This document shows positions 17,685-26,490 of a stretch of DNA of 64,000 bases, one piece after another. Under the pieces are notes generated by a model. That model was given only the letters and a program-made list of their open reading frames with translations. It did no database searches and was not told the DNA's origin. The position numbers and the translations under genes are program-made. The DNA is from CAWGOF01 sp963824225 (lineage in GTDB: Bacteria > Acidobacteriota > Polarisedimenticolia > Polarisedimenticolales > Polarisedimenticolaceae), in contig CAWGOF010000002.1 in the NCBI GenBank assembly GCA_963824225.1, forward strand, positions 496,001 through 560,000, read 5' to 3'. How positions within the stretch are numbered: the stretch's first letter is position 1; every line of letters begins with the position of its first letter.

Positions 17685-18563
17685 ATGGCGACCTCCGGCG
17701 CCGACCTGAGCCGTGGCCGCCGAGCAGCGCTCGTGGCCACGGCGGCCGGAACGCTGCTCGCCGCGGTCAAGATCGCGGGCGGGCTCCTCGGCAACTCGTA
17801 CGCGCTGATCGCCGACGGCGTCGAGTCGTTCCTCGACATCTTCAGCTCGCTCGTCGTGTGGGGTGGCCTGCGGATCGCGGCGCTGCCGCCCGACGACAAC
17901 CATCCGTACGGCCATGGCAAGGCCGAGGCGCTCGCCGCGCTCGCCGTCTCGCTGACGCTCCTGCTCGTGGCCCTGGGGCTCGCCGTCGAGAGCGTGCGGG
18001 AGATTGTGACCCCGCAGCACGCGCCCGCGCCGTTCACGCTCGCCGTGCTCGCGGCGGTCGTCCTGGTCAAGCAGGCGCTCTTCGCCTGGGTCTCGCGCAT
18101 TGCGCGGGCGCTGCGCAGCACGGCGCTCGAGGCCGATGCCTGGCACCACCGGTCGGACGCGCTGACCTCGGCCGCGGCGTTCGTCGGGATCTGCCTGGCC
18201 CTCGTCGGCGGAAAGGGCTGGGAGAGCCTCGACGACTGGGCCGCGCTCTTCGCCTGCGGGGTCATCGGCTACAACGGCGTGCGCCTCGCGCGCCGTGCCG
18301 TGGCCGACGTGATGGACGCGGCGGCCCCGGCCGAGGTCGAGAGCGGGATCCGCGAGACCGCGCGCCGCGTCGCCGGCGTACGCGACATCGACAAGTGCTT
18401 CGCCCGCAGGAGCGGTCCGGGCTGGCTCGTCGACCTGCACGTCGTCGTCGACGGCCGGCTGCCGGTCACCGAGGGCCATCGCATCGGGCACGCGGTCAAG
18501 CACGCGCTGCGCGAGTCGGACCTCGGCATCCTCGACGTCCTCGTGCACGTCGAGCCCGGCTGA
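17685..18563 (+). CDS. Cation diffusion facilitator (CDF) metal efflux transporter
   Basis: A 292-residue, six-helix proton-coupled exporter of divalent metal ions. TM2 carries D44-x2-E47...D51 in ADGVESFLD, and TM5 carries H155-x2-D158 in DAWHHRSDALTS, the paired metal-binding motifs of CDF proteins. NHPYGHGKAEALAAL is the conserved loop between TM2 and TM3. The C-terminal cytoplasmic domain (about 215-292) ends with ...LDVLVHVEPG, the usual ferredoxin-like fold. Metal specificity (Zn, Fe or Mn) cannot be read. It is transcribed divergently from the SGNH gene, and a palindromic element begins at the base after its stop. Confidence 0.92.
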   Translation: MATSGADLSRGRRAALVATAAGTLLAAVKIAGGLLGNSYALIADGVESFLDIFSSLVVWGGLRIAALPPDDNHPYGHGKAEALAALAVSLTLLLVALGLAVESVREIVTPQHAPAPFTLAVLAAVVLVKQALFAWVSRIARALRSTALEADAWHHRSDALTSAAAFVGICLALVGGKGWESLDDWAALFACGVIGYNGVRLARRAVADVMDAAAPAEVESGIRETARRVAGVRDIDKCFARRSGPGWLVDLHVVVDGRLPVTEGHRIGHAVKHALRESDLGILDVLVHVEPG

Positions 18564-18641
18564 TGGGGTCAGGTCTCGATTCTTGGTGTGCGGTGCGTTT
18601 CCGAAGCGATATCGAACACAAAGAATCGAGACCTGACCCCA
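18564..18641. repeat. 78-bp palindromic element (MITE/REP-like)
   Basis: The 21-nt arm TGGGGTCAGGTCTCGATTCTT, given here only by its core GGGGTCAGGTCTCGATTC (18565-18582), is repeated perfectly inverted at 18621-18641. The 36-nt middle also pairs partly (GTGT/ACAC and further short pairs). The element starts immediately after the CDF stop and ends 4 nt before the stop of the convergent gene. GGGGTCAGGTCT-type palindromes are commonly seen as dispersed repeats linked to IS200-like/REP transposases (recollection, not searched). Here it may double as a bidirectional terminator. Confidence 0.8.
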
Positions 18642-18645
18642 CTCC

Positions 18646-19203
18646 TTAGTCCAGGTCGGCGAGGTAGCAGCCCACGGCCTCGGTGACGGGCGTCGCGACT
18701 TCGCGGCCGTCGAGCACGGCGTCGAGCGCGAGGGCCAGATCGTGCGACGACGCTGTCTCCCGCGCCTGGCCGAAGCCGGGGAACCGATCGTCGATACGTC
18801 CGTGATACACGAGACGCCCGCGGGCGTACACCGCGGCCTCGGGCGTCACGCGCGCGCCGGCCGCCCGCACGAGCGTGTGGTGCGGGTCGCGCAGCGCGGC
18901 CATCGGGTATCCGTATTCCTCGACGTGCGCACGGATCGCCTCGGCGTTCGTTCGCGCATCGGGGTAGACGAGCCAGAACCGCACACCCCGCGGGGCGTAC
19001 CGCTCGCTCAGCCGTCGCACCTCGGGCGCATAGCGATTGGCGATCGGGCAGTCGGTACGCGTGAACAGGAGCACGGTGACCGCGGCGTCGCCCGCGAGCG
19101 GGTCGACGTCCCGCCCGTCGAGATCGACGACACCCAGGGTCTCGGCTCCGTACGGCGAGCCGACGGCGAAGAGCAGCACCAGGCCGAGGAGCACCGCGCG
19201 CAT
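18646..19203 (-). CDS. Exported redoxin (thioredoxin-fold) with a single-cysteine motif
   Basis: The 185-residue protein has a short signal (MRAVLLGLVLLFAVGSPYGA) and a thioredoxin-like fold: VTVLLFTRTDCPIANRYAPE with C52 at the usual active-site place, then FWLVYPDARTNAEAIRAHVEEYG and a cis-Pro-like VTPEAAVY. The motif is C-P-I-A, so the resolving cysteine is absent. The only other nearby candidate is a Cys near the C-terminus (EAVGCYLADLD). Such CPI(S/A)N redoxins are common in Planctomycetota and Acidobacteriota, and their role is unknown. It ends 4 nt from the palindrome. Confidence 0.75.
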   Translation of the reverse strand: MRAVLLGLVLLFAVGSPYGAETLGVVDLDGRDVDPLAGDAAVTVLLFTRTDCPIANRYAPEVRRLSERYAPRGVRFWLVYPDARTNAEAIRAHVEEYGYPMAALRDPHHTLVRAAGARVTPEAAVYARGRLVYHGRIDDRFPGFGQARETASSHDLALALDAVLDGREVATPVTEAVGCYLADLD

Positions 19204-19241
19204 GCCGGAAGGTATGCACCCACTCGGCGAACGGCGCAACG

Positions 19242-21686
19242 TCAGAACAGCTCGGGGAACCGGCGCGGCGCCGACTCGCGCATCAGGCCGTACACCGCCT
19301 CGAACACGTGCTCGCGCTGGGGCTTCGACCAGTAGTCGCCGTCCGAGCCGTAGGCCGGGCGGTGCGCCTTGGCCGAGACGCAGAGCGGTGCCGAGTCGAG
19401 GGTCCAGAACCCGCCCTGCGCGTCGACGACCTGCTGCATCATGTACGCTGAGGCGCCGCCGGGCACGTCCTCGTCGAGGAACACGACGCGGCTCGTCTTG
19501 CGCAGCGACTCGGAGATCGCGCCCGGCCGGTCGAATGGCAAGAGCGTCTGGACGTCGAGGATCTCGACGTCGATCCCGACCGTCCCCAGGAGATCCGCCG
19601 CGTCGAGCGCGATACGGCAGCACGCGCCGTAGGTCACGATCGTCACGTCCGTGCCCTCGCGCAGGCGCTCCGGGACGCCGAGCGGCACCGTCGCGTCGGC
19701 CAGGTTGTCGGGGAGCCGCTCCTTGAGCCGGTAGCCGTTCAGCACTTCGACGACGATCGCCGGGTCGTCGCCCGAAAGCAGCGTGTTGTACATCCCGGCC
19801 GCGCGCGTCATGTCCCGCGGCACGCAGACGTAGATCCCGCGGACCAGGTTCAGGATGCCGGCCATCGGCGACCCCGAGTGCCAGATCCCCTCGAGCCGAT
19901 GACCGCGCGTGCGCACGATCACCGGCGCCTTCTGTCCGCCCCGCGTTCTATACGTCACGGTCGCCAGGTCGTCGGACATGATCTGCAGCGCGTACGGGAC
20001 GTAGTCGAGGTACTGGATCTCGGCGATCGGCCGGAGGCCGCGCATGGCCATGCCGATCGCCTGGCCGACGATCGTCGCCTCGCGGATCCCGGTGTCCGAC
20101 ACGCGCAGCTCGCCGTGCTTCTCCTGGAGACCGGCGAACCCCTGGTTCACGTCGCCGAGCTTGCCGACGTCCTCGCCGAACGCGATCACGCGGGGGTCCC
20201 GGGCGAGCGCGAGATCGAAGAACCGGTTGAGCAGCTCGAACCCGCGCAGCACCTCGGCCGTCGCGCCGTACGTCGGCGGGACCGCGGGGACGTCGAGCGC
20301 GGCCTCGGTCGACCGGCTGTGCAGGCCCGAGCTGTAGCGCTCGTCCTGCACCCGGTCCAACCGGCTGCGCCAGGCGAGGAGTCCCGCCCGTTCGCGCGAC
20401 GGCTCCCCGCGCAGAGCGACGAGGGCGTCGAGCACGGTGCGCATCAGGTCCCGGCGCAGCGGGCTCGGCGCCTTGCGCAACCCGTCGGCGATCGCCTGCA
20501 CCGTGGGCCGGCCCGTGGAAACGAGCTCGAGCTCGGTCACGAGCTCGTCGCGCTCGCGCCGAATCGGCGCGACGAACGCATCCCACGCCTTCTCGCGCAG
20601 GTCGGCGACCGCCTTGCGATCCTGCTCCTCGAGCTCGTCGAGCTCGTCGGCTTCGGCCAGCCGCTCGCGCAGCAGCCACTCGCGCGTCTTGCGGAGCGGA
20701 TCGAACTCCTCCTCCCAGCTCAGGCGCGCCGCGTCCTTGTACCGCTCGTGGCTCCCGGACGTCGAATGACCCTGCGGCTGCGTCATCTCGACGACGTGCA
20801 GGATCGACGGCACGTGCTCGCGTCGGGCCAGCTCGGTCGCTCGCGCGAACGCCTCGCACAGCGCCGGATAGTCCCAGCCGCGCACGCGCTGCACGTCGAA
20901 CCCCGCGCTCGAATCGGTCGAGCGCCTGAACCCCAGGAGCAGCTCCGTCAGGTCGCCCTTCGTGAGCTGGAGCTCGTTCGGCACGGAGATGCCGTACCCG
21001 TCGTCCCACACCGCGAGCACGACCGGTCCGCCGAGGATCCCGATCGCGTTCACCGATTCCCAGAACAGCCCCTCGGCGCAGCTCGCGTTGCCGATCGTCC
21101 CGAACACGACCTCGTCGCCGTTGCGCGAGAACTCGGGGAACCGCTTGAGCGCCTCGATCTCGCGGTACAGGCGCGAGGCGTAGCCCAGACCGACGAGGCG
21201 CGGCATCTGCGATCCCGTGGGCGACACGTCGGCCGACGAGTTGCGCATCTCGGTCAGCCGCTTCCACCGGCCACGATCGTCCAGGCTGCGCGTGGCGAAG
21301 TGCGCGGTCATCTGCCGTCCGGCCGATGCGGGCTCGGCGTCGAGATCCGGATTCGCGTAGAGCTGGGCGAAGAACTCCTCGACCGACGACATCCCGGTCG
21401 CGAACATGAACGTCTGATCGCGGTAGTACCCGCTGCGGAAATCGCCGTCGACGAAGCTGCGGGCCATCGCGACCTGCGCGGCTTCCTTGCCGTCGCCGAA
21501 GATGCCGAACTTGGCCTTCCCGACGAACACCTCCTTGCGACCGAGGAGGCTGGCCTGCCGGCTGCGCACCATGATCCGGTAGTCGCGCAGCGCGGCCTCG
21601 CGTCCGAGGTCGACTTTCCCTTCGCCCTGGACCAGGGCGCGTCGCGTGGCGGACGAGCGAGCTCGGTTCATCGGGGTGCGCCCCAT
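19242..21686 (-). CDS. Fused E1 alpha-beta subunits of a 2-oxoacid dehydrogenase complex
   Basis: A TPP-dependent decarboxylase of the branched-chain/pyruvate-type complexes. The 814 residues contain an alpha part (about 30-330) with the TPP-binding run FGTIGNASCAEGLFWE...VWDDGYGIS and the phosphorylation-loop-like HSTSGSHERYKD. A charged helical linker (about 330-470) follows, then a beta part (about 480-814) with VIAFGEDVGKLGDVNQGF, REATIVGQAIGMAMRGLRP and EILDVQTLLPFD. The alpha-beta fusion is a known minor form. No E2 or E3 gene is in the window. ATG 21686 and ATG 21671 are both possible starts. Confidence 0.9.
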   Translation of the reverse strand: MGRTPMNRARSSATRRALVQGEGKVDLGREAALRDYRIMVRSRQASLLGRKEVFVGKAKFGIFGDGKEAAQVAMARSFVDGDFRSGYYRDQTFMFATGMSSVEEFFAQLYANPDLDAEPASAGRQMTAHFATRSLDDRGRWKRLTEMRNSSADVSPTGSQMPRLVGLGYASRLYREIEALKRFPEFSRNGDEVVFGTIGNASCAEGLFWESVNAIGILGGPVVLAVWDDGYGISVPNELQLTKGDLTELLLGFRRSTDSSAGFDVQRVRGWDYPALCEAFARATELARREHVPSILHVVEMTQPQGHSTSGSHERYKDAARLSWEEEFDPLRKTREWLLRERLAEADELDELEEQDRKAVADLREKAWDAFVAPIRRERDELVTELELVSTGRPTVQAIADGLRKAPSPLRRDLMRTVLDALVALRGEPSRERAGLLAWRSRLDRVQDERYSSGLHSRSTEAALDVPAVPPTYGATAEVLRGFELLNRFFDLALARDPRVIAFGEDVGKLGDVNQGFAGLQEKHGELRVSDTGIREATIVGQAIGMAMRGLRPIAEIQYLDYVPYALQIMSDDLATVTYRTRGGQKAPVIVRTRGHRLEGIWHSGSPMAGILNLVRGIYVCVPRDMTRAAGMYNTLLSGDDPAIVVEVLNGYRLKERLPDNLADATVPLGVPERLREGTDVTIVTYGACCRIALDAADLLGTVGIDVEILDVQTLLPFDRPGAISESLRKTSRVVFLDEDVPGGASAYMMQQVVDAQGGFWTLDSAPLCVSAKAHRPAYGSDGDYWSKPQREHVFEAVYGLMRESAPRRFPELF

Positions 21687-21702
21687 GCTAGCAGGCGGCG
21701 GG

Positions 21703-22533
21703 TCACCGGGGATCGGCCGCCGGCGCGACCGCGGCCGCGCCGAGCGCCAGGAGCCGCTCGCGCCGGGCCAGGAGCCCGGCGATCTGCCGCTCGGTCAGCA
21801 GGCCCCGCAGGGCCGCGCGCGTCGCGTCGACGTCGAGCGCCCGCAGCGCGGCGAGCGTCTCGGGCGGCACGACCAGCGGTCCGTGGGACCCGAGCGCCGG
21901 GAGGCGCGGCGTCAGCCGGAACGCGCGCGAGTGGTCGATCAGCCACAGCCGGCTGTGGGGCTCGGTGATCAGCACGTTCTCCTGGGTCCGATCGACGTTG
22001 TAGATCAGCGCGTCGAACGCGTGCATGCGCGTCGACGCCACGCCGAAGCTCGCGGCATCGCTGAGAGCCACGCCTCGCTCGACGCGCTGCCGCTCGGTGA
22101 ACGCGTCGTCGACCCATTGCTGGAGCGAGCCCGCGTGGCCCTCGAGCTCGCGCGCCACGGTCGGCGGGACGAGGCCCTGGCCGAGCAAGCGATCGAGCCG
22201 GTACGCCGCGACCTCGTGCTGCCAGCGATCGCGAAAGAACAGATCGTCCCGCCGCGTGCGCGTCGACGACGGGCTCGTGCTCTCCACGTCGACGCTCTTC
22301 CACACGCCGAACGCCGTGCGCTCGCCGCGCGTCAGCGTGATCTTCTTGGGGTGCGTGACGCCGGTGCCGAGGTCCTTGACCGCGACGATCCGCGCTTCGA
22401 GCAGGAACCGCTCGTCCTCACCGTCCGCACCCGTCGCCCAGGGTCCCTCGGTCCGCGGCACCACCCGGTCCGCGGCCACGGCTGACCCACCCAGGGCGAC
22501 CGCGAGCGCCACGAGCCACGAGATCCGCCTCAA
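21703..22533 (-). CDS. Exported PI3/4-kinase-like protein
   Basis: The 276-residue protein starts at TTG, with GGAGG 6 nt upstream, giving a signal peptide (RRISWLVALAVALGGSAVAA). The core holds a lysine-containing strand (RERFL-like FLLEARIVAVKDLG, HPKKITLTRG) and the pair FDALIYNVDRTQENVLI and LWLIDHSRAF. These match the catalytic D-x4-N and the metal-binding DH of PI3/4-kinase or HipA-like folds. A secreted kinase-like protein is unusual because ATP is scarce outside the cytoplasm. It may be inactive, modify envelope proteins, or use another nucleotide source. No longer start gives a better N-terminus. Its stop lies 16 bp before the E1 gene start. Confidence 0.6.
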   Translation of the reverse strand: MRRISWLVALAVALGGSAVAADRVVPRTEGPWATGADGEDERFLLEARIVAVKDLGTGVTHPKKITLTRGERTAFGVWKSVDVESTSPSSTRTRRDDLFFRDRWQHEVAAYRLDRLLGQGLVPPTVARELEGHAGSLQQWVDDAFTERQRVERGVALSDAASFGVASTRMHAFDALIYNVDRTQENVLITEPHSRLWLIDHSRAFRLTPRLPALGSHGPLVVPPETLAALRALDVDATRAALRGLLTERQIAGLLARRERLLALGAAAVAPAADPR

Positions 22534-22652
22534 CGGGTTCCTCCGCCTCGGCGAGAGTGTACCGCGAGCCGACCGCCGCGGCAGACCCCCGGTCGGTGTG
22601 GAATACTGGTGCGCCCTCGCCCCGTCGGCGAGCTCGACAGGAGGTTCCACGC

Positions 22653-23234
22653 ATGCGCACGTTCAGGATCGGCCGTCTCGTCTGTGTTGCGGTCCTCACC
22701 GTTCTCGCCGTCCCGGCGGCGCTCGCGGCCGAGACGTATTCGATCGACCCCGTGCACTCGGCGGTGCTGTTCCGGATCACGCACCTCGGGGTGAGCACGT
22801 TCCACGGACGGTTCCAGGACGTGTCCGGAACCTACGTGGTGGATGCCGAGAACCCCGCGGCGTCGTCGTTCGACGTCACGATCAAGGCCGAGAGCGTCGA
22901 TACGCACAACGAGAAGCGCGATCAGCACCTGAAGAGCCCCGACTTCTTCAACGTCAAGCAGTTTCCCGTGCTCACGATGAAGAGCAAGTCGGTGAAGAAG
23001 ACCGGGGACAAGACGATGCGCGTGACCGCCGATCTCACGATCCACGGCGTGACCAAGGAGGTCGCGTTCGACGTGACCCAGGTCGGAGCGGGCAAGGACC
23101 CGTGGGGCGGCTACCGCAGCGGATTCGACGGGTCGTTCACGATCAAGCGCAGCGACTACGACGTCAAGTTCATGCCTGGCGCGCTCGGCGAAGACGTGAC
23201 GATCCTCGTGAGCATCGAGGGCGTGCGGCAGTAG
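22653..23234 (+). CDS. yceI: YceI-family periplasmic lipid-binding protein
   Basis: YceI proteins are periplasmic lipocalin-like barrels that bind isoprenoid or fatty lipids. The 193-residue protein has a signal peptide (VAVLTVLAVPAALAAETY), then the defining opening YSIDPVHSAVLFRITHLGVS and the later GVTKEVAFDV and FTIKRSDYDVKFMPG blocks. Length is typical. AGGAGG at 22639-22644 with 8-nt spacing fixes the start. It may be co-transcribed with the membrane protein 13 nt downstream, which could belong to a lipid or electron-carrier pathway, although nothing proves this. Confidence 0.93.
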   Translation: MRTFRIGRLVCVAVLTVLAVPAALAAETYSIDPVHSAVLFRITHLGVSTFHGRFQDVSGTYVVDAENPAASSFDVTIKAESVDTHNEKRDQHLKSPDFFNVKQFPVLTMKSKSVKKTGDKTMRVTADLTIHGVTKEVAFDVTQVGAGKDPWGGYRSGFDGSFTIKRSDYDVKFMPGALGEDVTILVSIEGVRQ

Positions 23235-23247
23235 GCGCGGACCGGGG

Positions 23248-24123
23248 ATGATCCCGGCGACGACGCTGGTCCTCGGGCTCGTCGTTCCGGCGTTCCTCGC
23301 CGCCGTGATCGTGGCGGCCGGGCGCCGGGCGGCGGTCGATCGGCTGGGCTGGCTCGCCGGGGCCGCGCTGGTTCTGGGCTACGTCTGCGGCCACGTCGGG
23401 TTCCTCGGTTGGCCCGCCGTGCCGGCCCGCACCGCGGAGCAGTGGATCCCGTACGCCGCGCTCGCCGCGCTCGCAGTGTCGGCGCTCGGGCACTGGCCCG
23501 CGCAGACGCCGCGGCGGCCCGCGCAGACGCCGCGCTGGCCGGGCTGGGTGATGCGCGCCGCGGTGCTCGGTGTCGCGCTCGTCCTGTGGCTCAGACCGAT
23601 GATGACGTACCAGTGGACCGGACCCGCGGCGGTGAGCTGGGTCGCCGGGCTCTTCGGCCTCGCTCTCGGCGTGTGCCTCGGTCTCGAAGGCGTTCTGCCA
23701 GCACTCGATCCGCGCGCGGCGTGGGCCGCGATCCTGTGCACGCTCGCGGGGCTTGCGGCCACACTCGCGCTGTCGGGAAGCCTGGCGCTCGGGGAGATCG
23801 CCGGCTCCGCCGCCGCGGCGGCCGGGGGTGGCTTCGTCGCCTCGCTCGGGTCGCCGCGCCATCCGATCGGGCACACGTCGATCCTAGCCCTCGTCACGCT
23901 CCTCACCGGGTTCCTGGTGTGCGGGGCGTTCTACTCCGAGCTCCCGCGCGCGAGCGCCCTCCTGCTCCTCGGGGCGCCGTTCGCCGCCCGCGCCGTTCCT
24001 CGATCGTTGACCCAGCGCTCGCCGTGGGCCGGAATCTTGGCCGCCGGGGCCGTGGTGCTCCTCGTCGCCGCGATCGCCGCGGCGGTTGCCGTCCGATCGT
24101 CCCCGCCTGGCCCCGCGTACTGA
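23248..24123 (+). CDS. Multi-pass membrane protein of unknown function
   Basis: The 291-residue hydrophobic protein has about eight or nine membrane helices (for example TTLVLGLVVPAFLAAVIVAA, GWLAGAALVLGYVCGHVGF, LALVTLLTGFLVCGAFY, GILAAGAVVLLVAAIAAAV). A short tandem repeat (AQTPRRP/AQTPRWP, about residues 84-97) sits in a loop between helices. No catalytic motif is recognised. It follows yceI by 13 nt, so the pair may be one transcript. The 24124-24339 stretch after it has lower GC and no gene I can support. Confidence 0.6.
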   Translation: MIPATTLVLGLVVPAFLAAVIVAAGRRAAVDRLGWLAGAALVLGYVCGHVGFLGWPAVPARTAEQWIPYAALAALAVSALGHWPAQTPRRPAQTPRWPGWVMRAAVLGVALVLWLRPMMTYQWTGPAAVSWVAGLFGLALGVCLGLEGVLPALDPRAAWAAILCTLAGLAATLALSGSLALGEIAGSAAAAAGGGFVASLGSPRHPIGHTSILALVTLLTGFLVCGAFYSELPRASALLLLGAPFAARAVPRSLTQRSPWAGILAAGAVVLLVAAIAAAVAVRSSPPGPAY

Positions 24124-24339
24124 GCCCATCGTGGTGCGCAGAGTGTTGCTGCTCCGCTGCAAGCTCTTGCTCCATAACGAGTTGTCCTGGACTTTCCGCG
24201 GCTACCAAGTCGGACAGCCCTGGGAGCAGAAGCCCGCCCGGCAAGACGCGTTCGAGCGGTCGCAAGCAGCAACAATCTCCGCATCACGATGCTCGACTTT
24301 CGGGTTGCCGGGCTCCCGGGTTCGAGGCATCTTCCCGTC

Positions 24340-24690
24340 ATGCAGACGAGCCGCAGGCCCAGGATGCGGCGAGCGCTCGCCGCGTCGATCCTGCTCGCGC
24401 CCCTGCTTCTCGCCGCCGAGCGCCCGCCCGTCGCGCCACGGACCCCGGTCACGGACCAGGAGATCGATCGGATCGTCGACGACTTGCGGCAGAAGTTCGC
24501 GGCCGCGAAAGGCAGCGCCGCGGTCGTCCGCCGCGACGGGACGCGCAGGGTCGTCCTCGACGAGGAGCGGGTCCATTTCACGACGGCGCGCATCGACAGA
24601 GACGGCAAGCCGCGCATCGATTGCTCGAAGGGCCCGCGGGCCGCGGTGCGCGCGGTGCTCGAGCCCGCCGCGACACCGGCGCACGAATGA
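24340..24690 (+). CDS. Small exported protein, unknown
   Basis: The 116-residue protein has a basic N-terminus and signal (MRRALAASILLAPLLLAAE). A helical stretch (TPVTDQEIDRIVDDLRQKFA) and a short beta-rich C-terminal part with a lone Cys (RIDCSKGPRAAV) follow. ATG 24364 is an alternative, shorter start. Its stop overlaps the ATG of the metallopeptidase gene (ATGA), so it is translated with it. It could be a chaperone, inhibitor or partner of that protease (inference from position only). Confidence 0.55.
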   Translation: MQTSRRPRMRRALAASILLAPLLLAAERPPVAPRTPVTDQEIDRIVDDLRQKFAAAKGSAAVVRRDGTRRVVLDEERVHFTTARIDRDGKPRIDCSKGPRAAVRAVLEPAATPAHE

Positions 24691-26360
24691 AGTCGCAGCG
24701 CGCGCGCCTCGCGGCATGGCTCTTCGCTACCTCGGCGCTCGCGACCGTTCCGGCGCACGCGGCGCGGATCGTCGTCCACAGCGTCGATCCACCGGGGACC
24801 GGTCTCGAGGACCCGACGCCCGTCGCGCCGGTCGGTAGGAACCCAGGAACGACGCTCGGCGAGCAGCGGCGCATCGCGCTCGAGGTGGCAGCGCGCCTGT
24901 GGGGCGAGCGAATCCCGAGCGATGTCGACATCGTGGTCCAGGCCACGTTCCAGCCGCTCTTCTGCCTGTCGTTCGGCGGACTGCTCGGCTCGGCGGCACC
25001 GCTGACGATCTTCCACGACTTCCCCGGAGCGCCCGCCGCGAACACCTGGTTTCCGGCGGCTCTGGCGAACCGTTTTGCCCACATCGACCTCTCGCCCGGC
25101 CCGCCCGACCCCGGCTTCCTCGAGCCGCCGTTCAACGACGACATCTACGCCATCTTCAACTCGTCGCTCGACGACGATCCGACCTGCCTCGAGCAAGTCG
25201 GCTGGTACTACGGCCTCGATGGCGCGGAGACGGACAGCGTCGACGTGCTCGAGGTGCTGATGCACGAGCTGGCCCACGGGCTCGGGTTCCAGAACTTCAT
25301 CAGCGAGCTGACGGGCGAAGCGCCCGACGGGCTCGACGACGCCTATGGGACGTACACGTTCGACACGTTCTACGGAGCGTCGTGGAACGATCTTTTTCCG
25401 ACCCACCGCCAGCAGTCGGCCACGCACTCGGGCCGCCTGGTATGGAACGGCCCGCACGTTCTGGCCCAGGCGAAGGACGTGCTCGACCGGCGTCCGGCGC
25501 TCCGAATCCTCGCGCCCGACGCGCTCGCGGGCGAGATCGAGGGGCAGGCGGCGTTCTACGGGCCGGCGATCGATGCGAACGGCGTGCGCGGCCCGATCGT
25601 GCTCGCCGACGACGGCTCGGGCACGCCGACCGACGCGTGCCAGCCGCTCGTCGGCGACTACACCGGAACGATCGTGCTGATCGACCGCGGCACTTGCTCG
25701 TTTGCGGAAAAGACGCTCGCGGCCCAGGCGGTCGGCGCCGTCGGTGTCGCCGTCGCGAACATCTTCCCCGACGGCTTTCCGCCGATGGGCGGGGACGAAG
25801 ACCCGACGATCGTCATCCCATCGATCGGGATCAGGCAATCGGATGGCCTGCGAATCCGCGCGGCGCTTCCCGGCGTAGAAGCCGAGATCCGGCTGAGCGA
25901 CGTCTGGCTCCAGGGCGCCGACAACGACGGGAACGTCCGGCTCTACGCCCCGAACCCGGTCCAGCCCGGCTCGTCGGTCGCGCACTGGGACCTCGTCGCC
26001 TCGCCGCCGCTCTTGATGCAGCCGTTCTTGAGCGAGCTGACGAACCCGCTCGTGACGGTCGACCTGACGAGCGGCCTGCTTGCCGACATCGGCTGGGACG
26101 CCTGCCCCGACTCCGATTTCCGGGACACGGTGATCGTCGACACGTGCGATTCGGGAGTGCGAAACCGCACGCTCGACGCCGGCTGCACGATCGCGGACCT
26201 GGTCCACTCGTGCCAGAGCCGGTCGACGCACGGCGCGGTCATGCGCTGCGTCGCGAGCTGGACGCATCAGCTCGAGGGGGCGGGCGTCCTCGACGCTGGC
26301 AACCGCGGGAAGATCCAGGCCTGTGCGGCACGGCAGGGTCGGCCGGGCAAGCGCGGCTGA
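24687..26360 (+). CDS. Exported zinc metallopeptidase with PA domain
   Basis: The 557-residue protein has a signal peptide (LAAWLFATSALATVPAHAA), then a metallopeptidase region with H193-E194-L-A-H197 in MHELAHGLGFQNF. The PA (protease-associated) segment near 290-380 includes PLVGDYTGTIVLIDRGTCSFAEK and AVGAVGVAVANI. A C-terminal Cys-rich tail (CPDSDF...CDSG...CTIADLVHSC...) is likely disulfide-bonded. The downstream third zinc ligand is not obvious to me. It probably acts as a secreted protease. Its gene is coupled to the small exported protein by the ATGA overlap. Confidence 0.82.
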   Translation: MKSQRARLAAWLFATSALATVPAHAARIVVHSVDPPGTGLEDPTPVAPVGRNPGTTLGEQRRIALEVAARLWGERIPSDVDIVVQATFQPLFCLSFGGLLGSAAPLTIFHDFPGAPAANTWFPAALANRFAHIDLSPGPPDPGFLEPPFNDDIYAIFNSSLDDDPTCLEQVGWYYGLDGAETDSVDVLEVLMHELAHGLGFQNFISELTGEAPDGLDDAYGTYTFDTFYGASWNDLFPTHRQQSATHSGRLVWNGPHVLAQAKDVLDRRPALRILAPDALAGEIEGQAAFYGPAIDANGVRGPIVLADDGSGTPTDACQPLVGDYTGTIVLIDRGTCSFAEKTLAAQAVGAVGVAVANIFPDGFPPMGGDEDPTIVIPSIGIRQSDGLRIRAALPGVEAEIRLSDVWLQGADNDGNVRLYAPNPVQPGSSVAHWDLVASPPLLMQPFLSELTNPLVTVDLTSGLLADIGWDACPDSDFRDTVIVDTCDSGVRNRTLDAGCTIADLVHSCQSRSTHGAVMRCVASWTHQLEGAGVLDAGNRGKIQACAARQGRPGKRG

Positions 26361-26490
26361 CCGCGGTCGGGTTCCAGGATCGTCATCGCGATTGCGGATC
26401 GGTCGGACGATCGAACCACCCGCGGCCGTTTCCTAGTTCTCTCGCCCTGGCCGGTAGGTTGCAGCGCTTTCCGCCGGGGAGGGAGCTGCC

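Noticed and set aside
19878..21968. A 696-codon open frame opposite the E1 alpha-beta gene
   Set aside because: It is a shadow of the dehydrogenase; no domain or start signal.
22602..22607. AATACT upstream of yceI as a -10 box
   Set aside because: It lacks the first T-A match and a -35, so it is too weak to list.
24308..24335. A T-loop-like GGTTCGAGGC suggesting a tRNA
   Set aside because: Flanking bases do not form a 5-bp T stem and no acceptor or anticodon stem is found.
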